This document shows, piece by piece, positions 35,057-44,497 of a stretch of DNA of 64,000 nucleotides. A program made the position numbers and the translations under genes. How positions within the stretch are numbered: the first letter of the stretch is position 1; each line of letters starts with the position of its first letter. This stretch comes from Caulobacter segnis. GTDB lineage: Bacteria > Pseudomonadota > Alphaproteobacteria > Caulobacterales > Caulobacteraceae. The notes below the pieces were generated by a model that saw only the letters and a program-made list of their open reading frames with translations, did not search any database and was not told where the DNA came from. The DNA lies in assembly GCF_019931575.1 (NCBI RefSeq), contig NZ_CP082923.1:186001-250000 (forward strand). Reading direction: 5' to 3'.

Positions 35057-35359
35057 TTAGATTTGGCGGTAGGCGGAAACGTCGAAGGACTTCAGGTCGC
35101 GGCCGTGGACGCCCAGCTCGGCGCATGCGGCGCGCCACGCGGCCATGTGCGGCGTGGCGCGATGGAATTCCAGCGCCGCCTCGCTCTCGAAGTGCTCGTA
35201 GACCCGGATCAGGCCGGGATCCAGCGGGTCCTCAGTCAGGGCGTAGTCCAGGCAGCCTGGCTCGGCGCGGGTGCCCTCGACCTGGGCCCGCAGATGCGGC
35301 CGCAGGTCGGCCAGGCGTTCGGGCGCGATGCGGATCGTGCCGGCGAGGATGAGGGTCAT
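35057..35359 (-). CDS. Antibiotic-biosynthesis-monooxygenase (ABM) family protein inside the leu operon
   Basis: The 100-residue product has the ferredoxin-like ABM pattern: MTLILAGTIRIAPERLADLR, EGTRAEPGCLDYALTEDPLD, IRVYEHFESEAALEFHRATP and HMAAWRAA. Family members oxidise quinol-like small molecules without cofactor or act as simple dimeric binding proteins. It is placed between leuD and leuB with short spacers, so it is presumably co-transcribed with leucine synthesis. The purine-rich ribosome site just upstream can pair with CCCCTCC in the leuD-proximal spacer (7 bases, 12-base loop), a weak hint of translational control. Confidence 0.85.
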   Translation of the reverse strand: MTLILAGTIRIAPERLADLRPHLRAQVEGTRAEPGCLDYALTEDPLDPGLIRVYEHFESEAALEFHRATPHMAAWRAACAELGVHGRDLKSFDVSAYRQI

Positions 35360-35405
35360 GGGTGCTCCTCTCCCCCTCCATCCATCCAAGCGGAGGGGAG
35401 GCGGT

Positions 35406-36014
35406 CTACGCCTCCAGCCAGGGCTGGCTGATCGCGCGCTTGCTTTCATAGACGTCGATGTCGCCGCCGTGCTGCAGGGTCTCGCCGATGGCGTCGAGGC
35501 CCTTGAGCATCTTCTCCTTGCGGACGGGGTCGATCTCGAACCTGAAGGTCTTGCCCGACGGCGAGACCACGGTCTGGGTCTCGAGGTCGACGCTGACCAT
35601 GTGGTTGCCGCCCTTGGCCTCGTCCATCAGGACCGAGAGCTCTTCGGGCTTCACCACCACGGGCAGCAGGCCGTTGTTGAAGCAGTTGTTGTTGAAGATG
35701 TCGGCGAAGCTGGTCGAGATCACGCACATGATCCCGAAGTCCATCAGGGCCCAAGGGGCGTGCTCGCGCGAGCTGCCGCAGCCGAAGTTGTCGCCAGCGA
35801 TCAGTACGGACGCGTTCTTGTACTCCGGCCGGTTCAGCACGAAGTCCTTGATCTCGTTCCCGTCGCCGTCGAAGCGGAAGTCGTAGAACAGGCCCTTGGC
35901 CAGCCCCTCGCGCTCCACGGTCTTGAGGAACTGCTTGGGGATGATCTGGTCGGTGTCGATATTGGCCAGCTCCAGCGGAGCCGCGCGGCCGTCGAGGCGG
36001 GTGAAGGCCTTCAT
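35406..36014 (-). CDS. leuD: 3-isopropylmalate dehydratase small subunit
   Basis: The 202-residue protein starts [20 protein letters not shown] and has the LeuD core [38 protein letters not shown] and [15 protein letters not shown]. With LeuC it isomerises 2- to 3-isopropylmalate. Its ATG overlaps the leuC stop (ATGA), which keeps subunit synthesis balanced. Confidence 0.97.
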   Translation of the reverse strand: MKAFTRLDGRAAPLELANIDTDQIIPKQFLKTVEREGLAKGLFYDFRFDGDGNEIKDFVLNRPEYKNASVLIAGDNFGCGSSREHAPWALMDFGIMCVISTSFADIFNNNCFNNGLLPVVVKPEELSVLMDEAKGGNHMVSVDLETQTVVSPSGKTFRFEIDPVRKEKMLKGLDAIGETLQHGGDIDVYESKRAISQPWLEA

Positions 36015-37456
36015 TGGGCGGTCTCCGTCAGCAGGGTGCGCACGTCGACGAGATGCCCGGCGATCGCCGCCGCCGCCGCCATGGCCGGCGAGACCAGGTG
36101 CGTGCGGCCGGCGCGGCCCTGGCGGCCTTCGAAGTTGCGGTTGCTGGTCGAGGCGCAGCGCTCCTGCGGGGCCAGTTTGTCGGGGTTCATGGCCAGGCAC
36201 ATCGAGCAGCCGGGCTCGCGCCAGTCGAAGCCGGCGGCCTTGAAGATGGCGTCCAGGCCCTCTTCCTCGGCCTGTTCCTTCACGAGGCCCGAGCCGGGGA
36301 CGACCATCGCCTTGACGTGTGGGGCCACCAGGCGGCCGTGCAGGAAGGCTTCCTGCACCACGGCGGCGGCGGCGCGCATGTCCTCGATCCGGCTGTTGGT
36401 GCACGAGCCGATGAAGACGCGGTCGATCCTCGCTTCCGAGATCGGCTGGCCGGCGGTCAGGCCCATATAGTCGAGCGCCCGGTGGGCGGCCGCGCGCTTG
36501 TCGGGCGTGGCGAAGCTTTCCGGATCCGGGACGTTGCCGGTGACGGGGATCACGTCCTCGGGGCTGGTGCCCCAGGTGACCATCGGGACCAGGGCCGAAC
36601 CATCGATGACCACGGTGCGGTCGAAGACGGCGTCCTCGTCGGTGAAGAAGGTCTTCCAGTGCGACAGGGCCATGTCCCAGGCGGCGCCCTTGGGGGCGGC
36701 GGGCTTGCCCTGGATGTAGGCGAAGGTCTTCTCGTCCGGAGCCACCAGGCCGGCCTTGGCGCCGCCCTCGATGGTCAGGTTGCAGAGGGTCATGCGGCCC
36801 TCCATCGACAGCTCGCGCACGGCCTGGCCGGCGAACTCGATGACGTAGCCGGTGCCGCCGGCGGTGCCGATCTCGCCGATCACGGCCAGGGCGATGTCCT
36901 TGCCGGTCACGCCGGGGCCCAGCTGGCCGTCGACGCGGACCAGCATGTTCTTGGCCTTCTTCTGGCGCAGGGTCTGGGTGGCCAGGACGTGCTCGACCTC
37001 GGACGTGCCGATGCCGTGCGCCAGGGCCCCGAAGGCGCCGTGGGTCGAGGTGTGGCTGTCGCCGCAGACGATGGTCATGCCCGGCTGGGTGCGGCCCTGC
37101 TCGGGGCCGACCACGTGGACGATGCCGTTGCGGATGTCGCCCATCGGGAAGAACTGGATGCCGTTGTCGGCGACGTTACGGGCAAGGGTCTTGAGCTGGA
37201 GACGCGCTTCCTCGTCCTGCACCGCATCGACGCCCAGGGCCTGGCCCTCGGTCGGGATGTTGTGGTCCGCCACGGCGAGCGTGCGGTCGGGACGGCGCAC
37301 CTTGCGACCGGCCGCGCGAAGGCCGGCGAAGGCCTGCGGGGTGGTCACCTCGTGGATCAGGTGCAGGTCGATGTAGAGGATCGCTTCGCCGTCCTGTTCG
37401 TTGACGACGTGAGCGTCCCAGATCTTGTCGTAGAGCGTCTTGGATGTGCGGGTCAT
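36011..37456 (-). CDS. leuC: 3-isopropylmalate dehydratase large subunit
   Basis: The 481-residue aconitase-family protein contains [40 protein letters not shown], the cluster cysteines in [16 protein letters not shown] and [17 protein letters not shown], and ends in the usual [17 protein letters not shown]. It binds a [4Fe-4S] cluster. ATG 37456 ([13 protein letters not shown]) matches the family; ATG 37468 four codons upstream is possible. No leader peptide or attenuator was found in the 124 bases between it and the divergent transporter gene. Confidence 0.97.
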   Translation of the reverse strand: MTRTSKTLYDKIWDAHVVNEQDGEAILYIDLHLIHEVTTPQAFAGLRAAGRKVRRPDRTLAVADHNIPTEGQALGVDAVQDEEARLQLKTLARNVADNGIQFFPMGDIRNGIVHVVGPEQGRTQPGMTIVCGDSHTSTHGAFGALAHGIGTSEVEHVLATQTLRQKKAKNMLVRVDGQLGPGVTGKDIALAVIGEIGTAGGTGYVIEFAGQAVRELSMEGRMTLCNLTIEGGAKAGLVAPDEKTFAYIQGKPAAPKGAAWDMALSHWKTFFTDEDAVFDRTVVIDGSALVPMVTWGTSPEDVIPVTGNVPDPESFATPDKRAAAHRALDYMGLTAGQPISEARIDRVFIGSCTNSRIEDMRAAAAVVQEAFLHGRLVAPHVKAMVVPGSGLVKEQAEEEGLDAIFKAAGFDWREPGCSMCLAMNPDKLAPQERCASTSNRNFEGRQGRAGRTHLVSPAMAAAAAIAGHLVDVRTLLTETAQ

Positions 37457-37580
37457 AGCGCCCCGCATCTAGGCCTTCCGAGGGGGCGCGTAAAGCGAGG
37501 AAACGCCGAGAATCCTTTGTTCGATCGCCCCGTGGCGGCCGTTCGTGCCCCACCGAGGCGTCGTAAGACTGGTGCTGCGC

Positions 37581-39134
37581 ATGTTTTTTGCCCCGACGGC
37601 GCAACTGAACGACGATGAACGTGAACGTGGTCTGCGACACCTGGTCCTGGAGGCCGGATTTTCCAATGCGTGCACCGCCGTCACCAGCGGGGTGATCCTG
37701 ACCGCCTTCGCTTTGCACCTGGGCGCGTCCAACACCACGATCGGCCTGCTGGCGGCCGTGACCTTCTGGGTGCAGCTGCTGCAGGCGCCCGGCGTGCTGC
37801 TGGTCGAGAAGCTCAGGACCCGCAAGCGGATCGCCATCCTGGCCAGCCTGGTCAGTCGTTGCGCCCTGGCCGGCATGGCGTTCCTGGCCATCGCGCCGCG
37901 CGCCGGGGCGGCGACCCTGGCCTTGCTGGTCGTCTTGCAGGTCTTCTATTGCGGCATAGCCACCTTCGGCGGCTGCGCCTGGAACGCCTGGGTGCGTGAC
38001 CTCGCGCCCGAGCAAAGGCTGGGCCAGATCTTCGCCAAGCGGACGATCAACGCCACCGTCGTCGCCCTGGTCGCGAGCCTGGCCGCCGCCTTCGCCCTGG
38101 ACCGCGCCCCCGAGGGCTCGACCTGGCGGCCGATGGCCTTCGCGGGGCTCTATCTGTTCGGCTTCGTCATGGGCCTGCTCAGCTGTCGCGAGCTGGCCCT
38201 GACCCCCGAGCCGCGCATGCCCGCGCCGACCGAGACCATCCGCCTGCTGCCCTTGCTGAAGGCGCCGTTGAAGGACCAGAATTTCCGCCGGCTGATCCTG
38301 TTCCTGGCCAGCTGGCAGTTCGCGGTGAACCTGGCCACGCCCTTCTTCACGGTGTTCTTCGTCAAGCAGCTGGGCCTGGACATCACCTTCGTCGTCATTC
38401 TGGGCGTGGTCAGCCAGGCGACCAACGTGCTGGCCCTGCGCTCATGGGGCCTGCTGTCGGACCGCTTCGCCAACAAGTCGGTGCTGGCCGTGGCCGCGCC
38501 GCTGTTCATCCTGTGCATCGCCGCCATGGTCGGGGCCTCGCAGATCCAGGAGCGGGCCTGGGTGATGGCCTATCTGGTCGGGCTGCACGCCCTGATGGGC
38601 CTGGCCACGGCCGGGGTGACCCTGTCGTCGGGCAATATCGCCATGAAGTTGTCGCCGCGCGGCTCGGCCACGGCCTATATCGCCGCCAACGCCCTGATCA
38701 GCTCGGCGGCGGCGGGCCTGGCGCCGGTGCTGGGCGGGATCTTCGCCGACTTCTTCGCCGCCCGTCGGCTGGAGATCCTGCTGCGCTGGACCAGTCCCGG
38801 CGACGTGCTGACCCTGATGCCGCTGAAGATCTCCAGCTGGGACTTCTATTTCCTGATCGCCTTCGTGCTGGGCCTCTACGCCCTCCACCGCCTGGCCCTG
38901 GTCAAGGAGGAGGGCGAGGTCGACAGCAAGGCGATGGTGGGCGAGGTGATCGCCCAGGCCCGTCGCGACGTGCGCAACCTGTCGCCGATCGCGGGCCTCA
39001 AGCTGCTGACCGACGTGCCCGCCGCCCTGATCCGCGACGCCCGCGTGCAGCGCCGCCTGCGCCGGGCGCGGGACCGCGCGGCGGAGCGCGAGCGCGAACG
39101 AAAGGCGCAGCCGCGACGGAAGCGAAGCGCTTGA
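37581..39134 (+). CDS. MFS transporter with basic C-terminal tail
   Basis: The 517-residue protein has about twelve hydrophobic segments in the major-facilitator pattern (for example FSNACTAVTSGVILTAFALH, LGASNTTIGLLAAVTFWVQL, LILFLASWQFAVNLATPFFT) and a cytoplasmic loop AWVRDLAPEQRLGQIFAKRT. The substrate is not evident. After the last helix a 70-residue cytoplasmic tail ends in a highly basic helix (RRLRRARDRAAERERERKAQ). The start is uncertain: ATG 37581 lacks a strong ribosome site. It is divergent from leuC and followed by a strong terminator. Confidence 0.85.
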   Translation: MFFAPTAQLNDDERERGLRHLVLEAGFSNACTAVTSGVILTAFALHLGASNTTIGLLAAVTFWVQLLQAPGVLLVEKLRTRKRIAILASLVSRCALAGMAFLAIAPRAGAATLALLVVLQVFYCGIATFGGCAWNAWVRDLAPEQRLGQIFAKRTINATVVALVASLAAAFALDRAPEGSTWRPMAFAGLYLFGFVMGLLSCRELALTPEPRMPAPTETIRLLPLLKAPLKDQNFRRLILFLASWQFAVNLATPFFTVFFVKQLGLDITFVVILGVVSQATNVLALRSWGLLSDRFANKSVLAVAAPLFILCIAAMVGASQIQERAWVMAYLVGLHALMGLATAGVTLSSGNIAMKLSPRGSATAYIAANALISSAAAGLAPVLGGIFADFFAARRLEILLRWTSPGDVLTLMPLKISSWDFYFLIAFVLGLYALHRLALVKEEGEVDSKAMVGEVIAQARRDVRNLSPIAGLKLLTDVPAALIRDARVQRRLRRARDRAAERERERKAQPRRKRSA

Positions 39135-39154
39135 AGCGCGGACCTGAAACGACA

Positions 39155-39192
39155 TAGGGCGCGCCATGGGTTTCGGCGCGCCCTAGCATCAT
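39155..39192 (+). terminator. Terminator after the MFS gene
   Basis: Perfect 11-bp stem TAGGGCGCGCC (39155-39165) / GGCGCGCCCTA (39175-39185) with a 9-base loop, followed by ATCATTTTC. The T-run is short, but the stem is very stable. Confidence 0.75.
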
Positions 39193-39307
39193 TTTCAGCC
39201 TTCGGGGGCCGATGGCTCCGCCCGAAGAGGGCCGTCCACTAGAAAGGAGACGGTCTGGAAGCCCGACATTGTCGGGGGTGTCTGACCATCTCATGGAACG
39301 AGGTTTT

Positions 39308-39340
39308 GTCAAGGTGTGTGCGATCACACCTAAGCTTGAC
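39308..39340 (-). terminator. Dyad just after the GcvA-like LysR gene
   Basis: Inner arms AGGTGTG/CACACCT (39312-39318 and 39325-39331) and outer arms GTCAAG/CTTGAC (39308-39313 and 39335-39340) form an interrupted inverted repeat directly downstream of the LysR stop on the minus strand, followed by ACAAAACC. A terminator is likely; a protein-binding dyad is the alternative. Confidence 0.5.
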
Positions 39341-39342
39341 CT

Positions 39343-40341
39343 TTATGGCTGGGACCGGGTCAGCGGCGAGGCGGTGGGCGCCCGCAACGGCGGCATGGCG
39401 GCATAGTGGGCGATCAGCGGATCGGCGGCGGCCTGGGCCAGCACCCAGTCGCGGAAGGCGGCGATCTTGCGCACCCGGGCCCGATCGCTGGGATAGGCCA
39501 GCCAATAGCCGCCGGTGTAGCGGGCCACCACCTCGAACGGCATGATCAGGCGGCCCTCGGCCAACTCGCGGGCGAAGAAGATCGGCGAGCCCAGGGCCGC
39601 GCCGTGGCTGGCCAGGGCGCTGGCCACCTCCAGCGCCTGGGCGTCCGAGGCTAGGCGCGGATCCAGCTTCTGGGGGCTGGCCGTCACCCCTGCGGCCTGG
39701 AACCACTCGTCCCACTCGCGGGCGATGCCGATGCGCTGGACCTCCAGCAGGTCTTCCGGCTTCGAAAGGCCGCCGATCCGGGCCAGGAACTCGGGCGAGA
39801 CCAGCGGCGTCTGCACGGCCGGAATGAGGAAGTGCGCCGTCATGCCCGGCCATTTGCCGTGGCCGCCGCGCAGGGCCATGTCGACCCCCTCGCGCGTGAG
39901 ATCAATGACCCGGCTGGAGGCCTCCAGCCGCACGGCGATCCGGGGATGGGCGATCTGGAAGCCGCCCAGGCGTGGGGCCAGCCACTGGCCGCCCAGACTC
40001 TGGACCGTGGTGATCGACAGCACGCCTTCCTCGGTCTCGACCAGGTCCGAGACCGCCGCCCGCAGCAGCGACATCGCTTCGGTCGCCGCCCGTGACAGGC
40101 GCTCGCCGGCCGGGGTCAGGGTCACCTCGCGCGGCAGGCGGTTGAACAGGGGCTGGTCCAGCCGCTGCTCCAGCGCCTTAACCTGCCAGCTGACGGCGGC
40201 CTGGGTCACGCCCAGAGCGTCGGCGGCGCGGGTGAAGCTCTTCAGGCGAGCGGCCGCCTCGAAGACGCGGATGGCGCTGAGCGGCAAGCGGGCGAGGACA
40301 TCAGACACAAAGGAGCTCTGGCATAAGTCAGCCTTATGCAT
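39343..40341 (-). CDS. LysR-family regulator, GcvA-like
   Basis: The product has the GcvA-type helix-turn-helix (LPLSAIRVFEAAARLKSFTR, AADALGVTQAAVSWQVKALE) and a LysR effector domain (LSITTVQSLGGQWLAPRLGG, ARYTGGYWLAYPSDRARVRK). Such regulators in alphaproteobacteria control small metabolic or resistance operons. ATG 40341 gives 332 residues; a GTG at 40308 would remove eleven N-terminal residues and also fits. It diverges from a tiny plus-strand gene at 40418, a possible target. Confidence 0.9.
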   Translation of the reverse strand: MHKADLCQSSFVSDVLARLPLSAIRVFEAAARLKSFTRAADALGVTQAAVSWQVKALEQRLDQPLFNRLPREVTLTPAGERLSRAATEAMSLLRAAVSDLVETEEGVLSITTVQSLGGQWLAPRLGGFQIAHPRIAVRLEASSRVIDLTREGVDMALRGGHGKWPGMTAHFLIPAVQTPLVSPEFLARIGGLSKPEDLLEVQRIGIAREWDEWFQAAGVTASPQKLDPRLASDAQALEVASALASHGAALGSPIFFARELAEGRLIMPFEVVARYTGGYWLAYPSDRARVRKIAAFRDWVLAQAAADPLIAHYAAMPPLRAPTASPLTRSQP

Positions 40342-40417
40342 AGCCAAGGAGGCCGCGTTTGTCACCCGGCCGCCGAACAGCGATTTTCCACCTGTCGAGC
40401 AGCCAAGGAAGGCGACG

Positions 40418-40549
40418 ATGATGGAAGAAGCGCTCAAGACTCATAAGGAAACCACGTTCGGCTGGGTGCTGGCCGTGCAGCAGCTGTGGGCGCTCCTGCG
40501 CGCCCCGAGCCCGCCTCGCAAGCAGCCGCGCGTCCTGGCGCCGCGCTAG
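40418..40549 (+). CDS. Small hypothetical protein, 43 residues
   Basis: ATG 40418 (or 40421) follows AAGGAAGG at good distance and opens a 43-codon frame: MMEEALKTHKETTFGWVLAV then QQLWALLRAPSPPRKQPRVL. It has an amphipathic/hydrophobic centre (FGWVLAVQQLWALL) and a Pro/Arg-rich basic end. No family is recognised. Its stop interlocks in CTAG with that of the GST gene, as real convergent genes do elsewhere in this window, which adds some support. It is divergent from the GcvA-like LysR gene. Confidence 0.45.
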   Translation: MMEEALKTHKETTFGWVLAVQQLWALLRAPSPPRKQPRVLAPR

Positions 40550-41193
40550 GCCGGGCGGCCTATCGACTCCGCCCAGGCCTTGGTGGCCTGGCAGGTATTC
40601 ATGGCCCGCTTGTAGGCGTCGCGTCCGGTCGTCCGGTCGATATACGCCCATTCCGCCTCGCCGAGGGCGTAGCCGACCGTCCGGTGGGCGAACTCCAGGG
40701 CGTAGGTGACCGAGATGTCGGCCGCCGTGAAGGCCTCGCCCGCCATGTAGGGCGCGCGGGCCAGTTGGCGGGTCACCAGGCCCAGCCGGCCCGTGAACAT
40801 CGCCCGACCCTTGCGGGCGCCCCAGTTGTCGCGCTCAGCCTCGGGCGCGAGGATCTGGCTGACGACGGTGAAGAACATGGGTGTGGCCAGCCCCGCCTCG
40901 CCCAGATGCAGGAACTGCTGATAGGCCGCGAAGACGGGATCGCGCGGGTCCGGCGCCAGCGGCGTCGGCCCGTAGCGGCCCATCAGGTACTCCATGATAG
41001 CGATGGACTCGACCATGATGTCGTCGCCGTCCTGGATCGCCGGGATGAAGCCGGCGGGGTTGATGGCCAGGAACTCGGGATCGTTCTCGACCCCCGCCAG
41101 CATGTCCACCGGCCGCAACCGGTAGGGAAGGCCCATCTCCTCGAGCAGCCAGACGACCCGAAAGCCGCGCCCTTCGCCGAAGACGGTGATCAT
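40546..41193 (-). CDS. Glutathione S-transferase family protein
   Basis: The 215-residue protein has the thioredoxin-like N-terminal domain (MITVFGEGRGFRVVWLLEEM, INPAGFIPAIQDGDDIMVES, IAIMEYLMGRYGP) and the all-helical C-terminal domain (APYMAGEAFTAADISVTYAL). The cis-Pro and the E/D-S motif that hold glutathione are present. The substrate is unknown. ATG 41193 (MITVFGEG) is the family-like start; a longer in-frame start exists 27 bases upstream. Confidence 0.9.
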   Translation of the reverse strand: MITVFGEGRGFRVVWLLEEMGLPYRLRPVDMLAGVENDPEFLAINPAGFIPAIQDGDDIMVESIAIMEYLMGRYGPTPLAPDPRDPVFAAYQQFLHLGEAGLATPMFFTVVSQILAPEAERDNWGARKGRAMFTGRLGLVTRQLARAPYMAGEAFTAADISVTYALEFAHRTVGYALGEAEWAYIDRTTGRDAYKRAMNTCQATKAWAESIGRPA

Positions 41194-41254
41194 GTTCGCG
41201 GCCTCCCTTTGCGCATCCATTCAATCACGCGACGGGCTCGCCTTCGCAACGGAC

Positions 41255-41287
41255 AAAGAAAAAGGCCCCGGCGTTTCCGCCGGGGCC
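41255..41287 (-). terminator. Rho-independent terminator of the trmD-rplS operon
   Basis: Minus-strand stem GGCCCCGGCG / CGCCGGGGCC (41264-41273 and 41278-41287) with GAAA loop, followed by TTTTTCTTT. It begins 26 bases beyond the rplS stop. Confidence 0.95.
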
Positions 41288-41312
41288 TCGTTCATTTCGC
41301 TGTCGACGAAGA

Positions 41313-41708
41313 TTACTCTTCGGTCGCCGCCGCGGCCTTCGGGCTGCCAGCGCGTTCGGCGATACGGGCCGACTTACCGCGACGGTCGCGCAGGTAGTAC
41401 AGCTTGGCGCGACGGACGACGCCGCGACGCTTGACTTCGATGCTTTCGATGCTCGGCGAGAGCAGCGGGAACAGACGTTCCACGCCTTCGCCGAACGAGA
41501 TCTTGCGGACCGTGAAGCTCTCGTGGACGCCCGTGCCGGCGCGGGCGATGCAGACGCCTTCGTAGGCCTGAACGCGCTCGCGCTCGCCTTCCTTGATCTT
41601 CACGTTGACGCGCAGGGTGTCGCCGGGACGGAATTCCGGGATCGCGCGGGCGGCCAGCAGACGGGCCGATTCTTCTTGCTCGAGCTGAGCGATGATGTTG
41701 ATCGCCAT
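41313..41708 (-). CDS. rplS: 50S ribosomal protein L19
   Basis: The 131-residue protein starts [20 protein letters not shown] and has the L19 motifs [60 protein letters not shown] and [17 protein letters not shown]19 sits at the 30S-50S interface. The C-terminal tail is a little longer than in E. coli. ATG 41708 is 8 bases from AAGGAG; ATG 41714 is too close to it. It lies directly after trmD, the conserved bacterial order. Confidence 0.98.
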   Translation of the reverse strand: MAINIIAQLEQEESARLLAARAIPEFRPGDTLRVNVKIKEGERERVQAYEGVCIARAGTGVHESFTVRKISFGEGVERLFPLLSPSIESIEVKRRGVVRRAKLYYLRDRRGKSARIAERAGSPKAAAATEE

Positions 41709-41710
41709 GA

Positions 41711-42448
41711 TCATTTCTCCTTGGGCTTACCCGTTTTCGGGCCGCCTTTTGCCTGTTGATTGGCGAGATGCGCTTCCCAGAGATCTGGACGCCGCTCGCG
41801 AGTAGTCTCTTCACGCATACTGCGCCGCCATTGGTCGATCCGCTTGTGATCGCCCGACAGCAGCACCTCGGGGATATCCAGTCCTTCGAACGTCCGCGGT
41901 CGCGTGTACTGCGGATGCTCGAGGAGACCGTCCTCGAAGCTTTCTTCCAGCGTGCTCTCGATGTTCCCCAGCACACCCGGGGCCAGTCGAACGCACGCCT
42001 CGATCACGACCATCGCCGCCGCCTCGCCACCGGCGAGAACCGCGTCTCCGACCGAGACCTCCTCGAACCCGCGGGCGTCGAGCACCCGCTGGTCCACCCC
42101 CTCGAAGCGGCCGCACAGCACCACGATACCGGGCGCCTTGGACCACTCTCTTACGCGCGCCTGGGTCAGGGGCCTGCCCCGGGCGCTCATGTACAAAAGC
42201 GGCCGACCATCGAGGTCCACGCTGTCCAGCGCAGAGGCGATGACGTCCGCTTTGAGCACGGCTCCCGCGCCGCCACCCGCGGGGGTGTCGTCGAGGAAGC
42301 CGCGCTTATCCTTGGAAAAGGCCCGAATGTCCAGCGTTTCCAGACGCCACAGGTCCTGCTCCTTCCAGGCGGTCCCGATCATCGAGACGCCGAGCGGGCC
42401 GGGGAAGGCCTCGGGGAACATGGTCAGGACGGTGGCGGTGAACGGCAT
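41711..42448 (-). CDS. trmD: tRNA (guanine-37-N1)-methyltransferase
   Basis: The 245-residue SPOUT enzyme has [20 protein letters not shown], the trefoil-knot region [20 protein letters not shown] with [40 protein letters not shown] and the C-terminal [20 protein letters not shown]. It methylates G37 next to the anticodon and prevents frameshifting. It is followed by rplS. The usual upstream partners rpsP and rimM are absent here; a divergent Tad-like gene lies upstream. Confidence 0.97.
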   Translation of the reverse strand: MPFTATVLTMFPEAFPGPLGVSMIGTAWKEQDLWRLETLDIRAFSKDKRGFLDDTPAGGGAGAVLKADVIASALDSVDLDGRPLLYMSARGRPLTQARVREWSKAPGIVVLCGRFEGVDQRVLDARGFEEVSVGDAVLAGGEAAAMVVIEACVRLAPGVLGNIESTLEESFEDGLLEHPQYTRPRTFEGLDIPEVLLSGDHKRIDQWRRSMREETTRERRPDLWEAHLANQQAKGGPKTGKPKEK

Positions 42449-42567
42449 GGGCGCTCTTTAGCCGCACCCGGCGCGAGAGTCGAAGGGGCCATTCACCAGA
42501 GGTGTTTTCGCCTTGTTCACCCTCGTGGGGGAAAGGTCTGGCGCAGAAGTCTCGCCTGGACACGCCC

Positions 42568-44439
42568 ATGCCTACCCTGAGCCGCATCCTCCGACGCCTG
42601 GGCGAAGGCGCCGCCCGGCTGCGGCGGGATCAGAGCGGGGCGATCGCGGTCCAGTTCGCGCTTCTGGTCATCCCGCTGGCGGTGATCGTGTTCGCCCTGG
42701 TGGACCTGGGCCGCATCAGTCTGCAGCGCCGCCAGATGCAGGACGCCCTGGACGCGGCCACGCTGATCGCGGCGCGCTCGACCGCCACGACCGACGCCGA
42801 AATGGAAGCCATCGGCGATCCCGCCTTCCTGGCCGAGGTCTCCAGCCTGAACCTGGGCCTGACCGCCGCGAACGCCACGTTCAAGGCCGGGACCGACAAC
42901 CATATCATCGGCACGGCCACGGCGACGTTGAAGCCGGTCATCGCCAACCTCTGGACCAGCGCCGACTTTACGGTCAAGGCGACCTCGGACGTGCTGCGGT
43001 CGTCCAAGAACCTGGAAGTCGCCCTGGTGCTGGACATCACCGGCTCGATGAAGGGGACGCGGATCGCCGACCTGAAGACCGCCGCCTCCGACCTCGTGGA
43101 TATCATCGTCAAGGACAACCAGGCGCCGTTCTACTCCAAGGTGGCGCTGGTGCCCTACGCGGCCGGCGTCAACGTGGGAACCTATGCCGACGCCGCGCGC
43201 GGCCCCGTACCGGTGCGCGGGGTCAGCGGCGCGGCCTGGCTGGCCTCGGCCAAGTCGATCACGGGGATCAGCAAGGCCAACCCGGCGGTCGTCACCGTGA
43301 CCGGCCACGGCCTCGCGACCGGCGACAAGGTCTATATTTCTGGGATCAGCGGCAACATGAGCTCGCTGAACAGCAAGACCTACACGATCACCAAGGTGAA
43401 TGCGGACAGCTTCTCGCTGCAGAACACCAACACCGGCGCCTTCGGCAACTACAGCAACGGCGGCGGGACGGTGCGCAAGTGCCTGACCGGCGCCTGCTCG
43501 ATCGTGGTCACCACCTCGACCGCGCACGGCTTCATCACCGACGACCAGATCAGCTTCGCTGGCCTGTCGGGCCTGACCACGCTGAACGGCACGACCCGGA
43601 CGATCACGAATCTGACCGCGACAACCTTCGACACCGGCGTGGTCGGCAACTCGAGCACGGGAACCTATACGAGCGGCGGCGCGGCCACCTGTGAACAGAG
43701 CACCAATCCCGGCTGCAACAAGCTAGCCTACACCAGCGCCTCGTGGACGTCGGAGGTCCGCAATCGCAGCACCTGCGTCAGCGAGCGGACGGGGGCGGAG
43801 GCCTATACCGACGCCGCGCCCAGCACGGCCTTCGTGGGGACCAACTATCCGAGCACGTCGGCGGACACGAGCTCGCCGAATCCTTGTCCCAGCGCGACGA
43901 TCACGCCGCTGTCCAGCGACCGGGTGACCCTGAAGAACCAGATCGGCGCCCTGACCGCCGACGGCTCGACGGCCGGCCAGATCGGCCTGGCCTGGGGCTG
44001 GTACATGATCGCGCCGAACTTCGGCTACCTGTGGCCCGACCCCGCGCAGAGGCCGGCCCCCTACAAGTCCAAGGATCTTCTGAAGTTCGTCATCCTGATG
44101 ACAGACGGCGCGTTCAACACGCCCTACTGCAAGGGGGTGATCGCCTCGGACGCCGGCAGCGGCAGCGGCAGTTCCAGCGACCACATCAACTGCGCGGCGA
44201 CCAACGGCGCCCCCTTCGTCCAGAGTCGGGCGCTGTGCGACGCGATCAAGGCCACGACCACCGGCGTCGTCGTCTACACCGTCGGCTTCGACGTCGGGTC
44301 CGATGCGACGGCCAAGTCGTTCCTGACCGCCTGCGCCAGCGACAGCAGCAAGGCCTTCTTCCCCGCCAACGGCTCGGAGCTGAAGACGGCGTTCAAGGCG
44401 ATCGCCCAGGAGATCTCGGAACTGCGGATCGCCAAATAG
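42568..44439 (+). CDS. Tad-like pilus/surface protein with von Willebrand A domain and duplicated beta-domain insert
   Basis: The 623-residue protein opens with a TadE/G-type N-terminus: basic stretch, then LRRDQSGAIAVQFALLVIPL and AVIVFALVDLGRISLQRRQM, i.e. one membrane anchor, followed by a secreted body. A vWA domain starts with the MIDAS motif LDITGSMKG (Asp about residue 156) and resumes near residues 505-610 (FVILMTDGAFNTPY, VVVYTVGFDVGSDA). Between them lies a large insert with two tandem copies of a beta domain (about 231-302 and 308-375) and Cys-rich loops. The duplicated unit resembles the FCCH-type domains annotated in phage proteins (recalled). An adhesion or pilus-biogenesis role at the cell surface is likely. 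No other tad gene is adjacent. Confidence 0.85.
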   Translation: MPTLSRILRRLGEGAARLRRDQSGAIAVQFALLVIPLAVIVFALVDLGRISLQRRQMQDALDAATLIAARSTATTDAEMEAIGDPAFLAEVSSLNLGLTAANATFKAGTDNHIIGTATATLKPVIANLWTSADFTVKATSDVLRSSKNLEVALVLDITGSMKGTRIADLKTAASDLVDIIVKDNQAPFYSKVALVPYAAGVNVGTYADAARGPVPVRGVSGAAWLASAKSITGISKANPAVVTVTGHGLATGDKVYISGISGNMSSLNSKTYTITKVNADSFSLQNTNTGAFGNYSNGGGTVRKCLTGACSIVVTTSTAHGFITDDQISFAGLSGLTTLNGTTRTITNLTATTFDTGVVGNSSTGTYTSGGAATCEQSTNPGCNKLAYTSASWTSEVRNRSTCVSERTGAEAYTDAAPSTAFVGTNYPSTSADTSSPNPCPSATITPLSSDRVTLKNQIGALTADGSTAGQIGLAWGWYMIAPNFGYLWPDPAQRPAPYKSKDLLKFVILMTDGAFNTPYCKGVIASDAGSGSGSSSDHINCAATNGAPFVQSRALCDAIKATTTGVVVYTVGFDVGSDATAKSFLTACASDSSKAFFPANGSELKTAFKAIAQEISELRIAK

Positions 44440-44446
44440 CAAAAGG

Positions 44447-44476
44447 GGGCGGCGGCTCGCGCCGTCGCCCTCTTCG
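44447..44476 (+). terminator. Terminator after the vWA gene
   Basis: 10-bp stem GGGCGGCGGC (44447-44456) / GCCGTCGCCC (44461-44470) with one G-U pair and a TCGC loop, followed by TCTTCG. Confidence 0.75.
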
Positions 44477-44497
44477 TACTCTTCGATCCAGGCCGTC

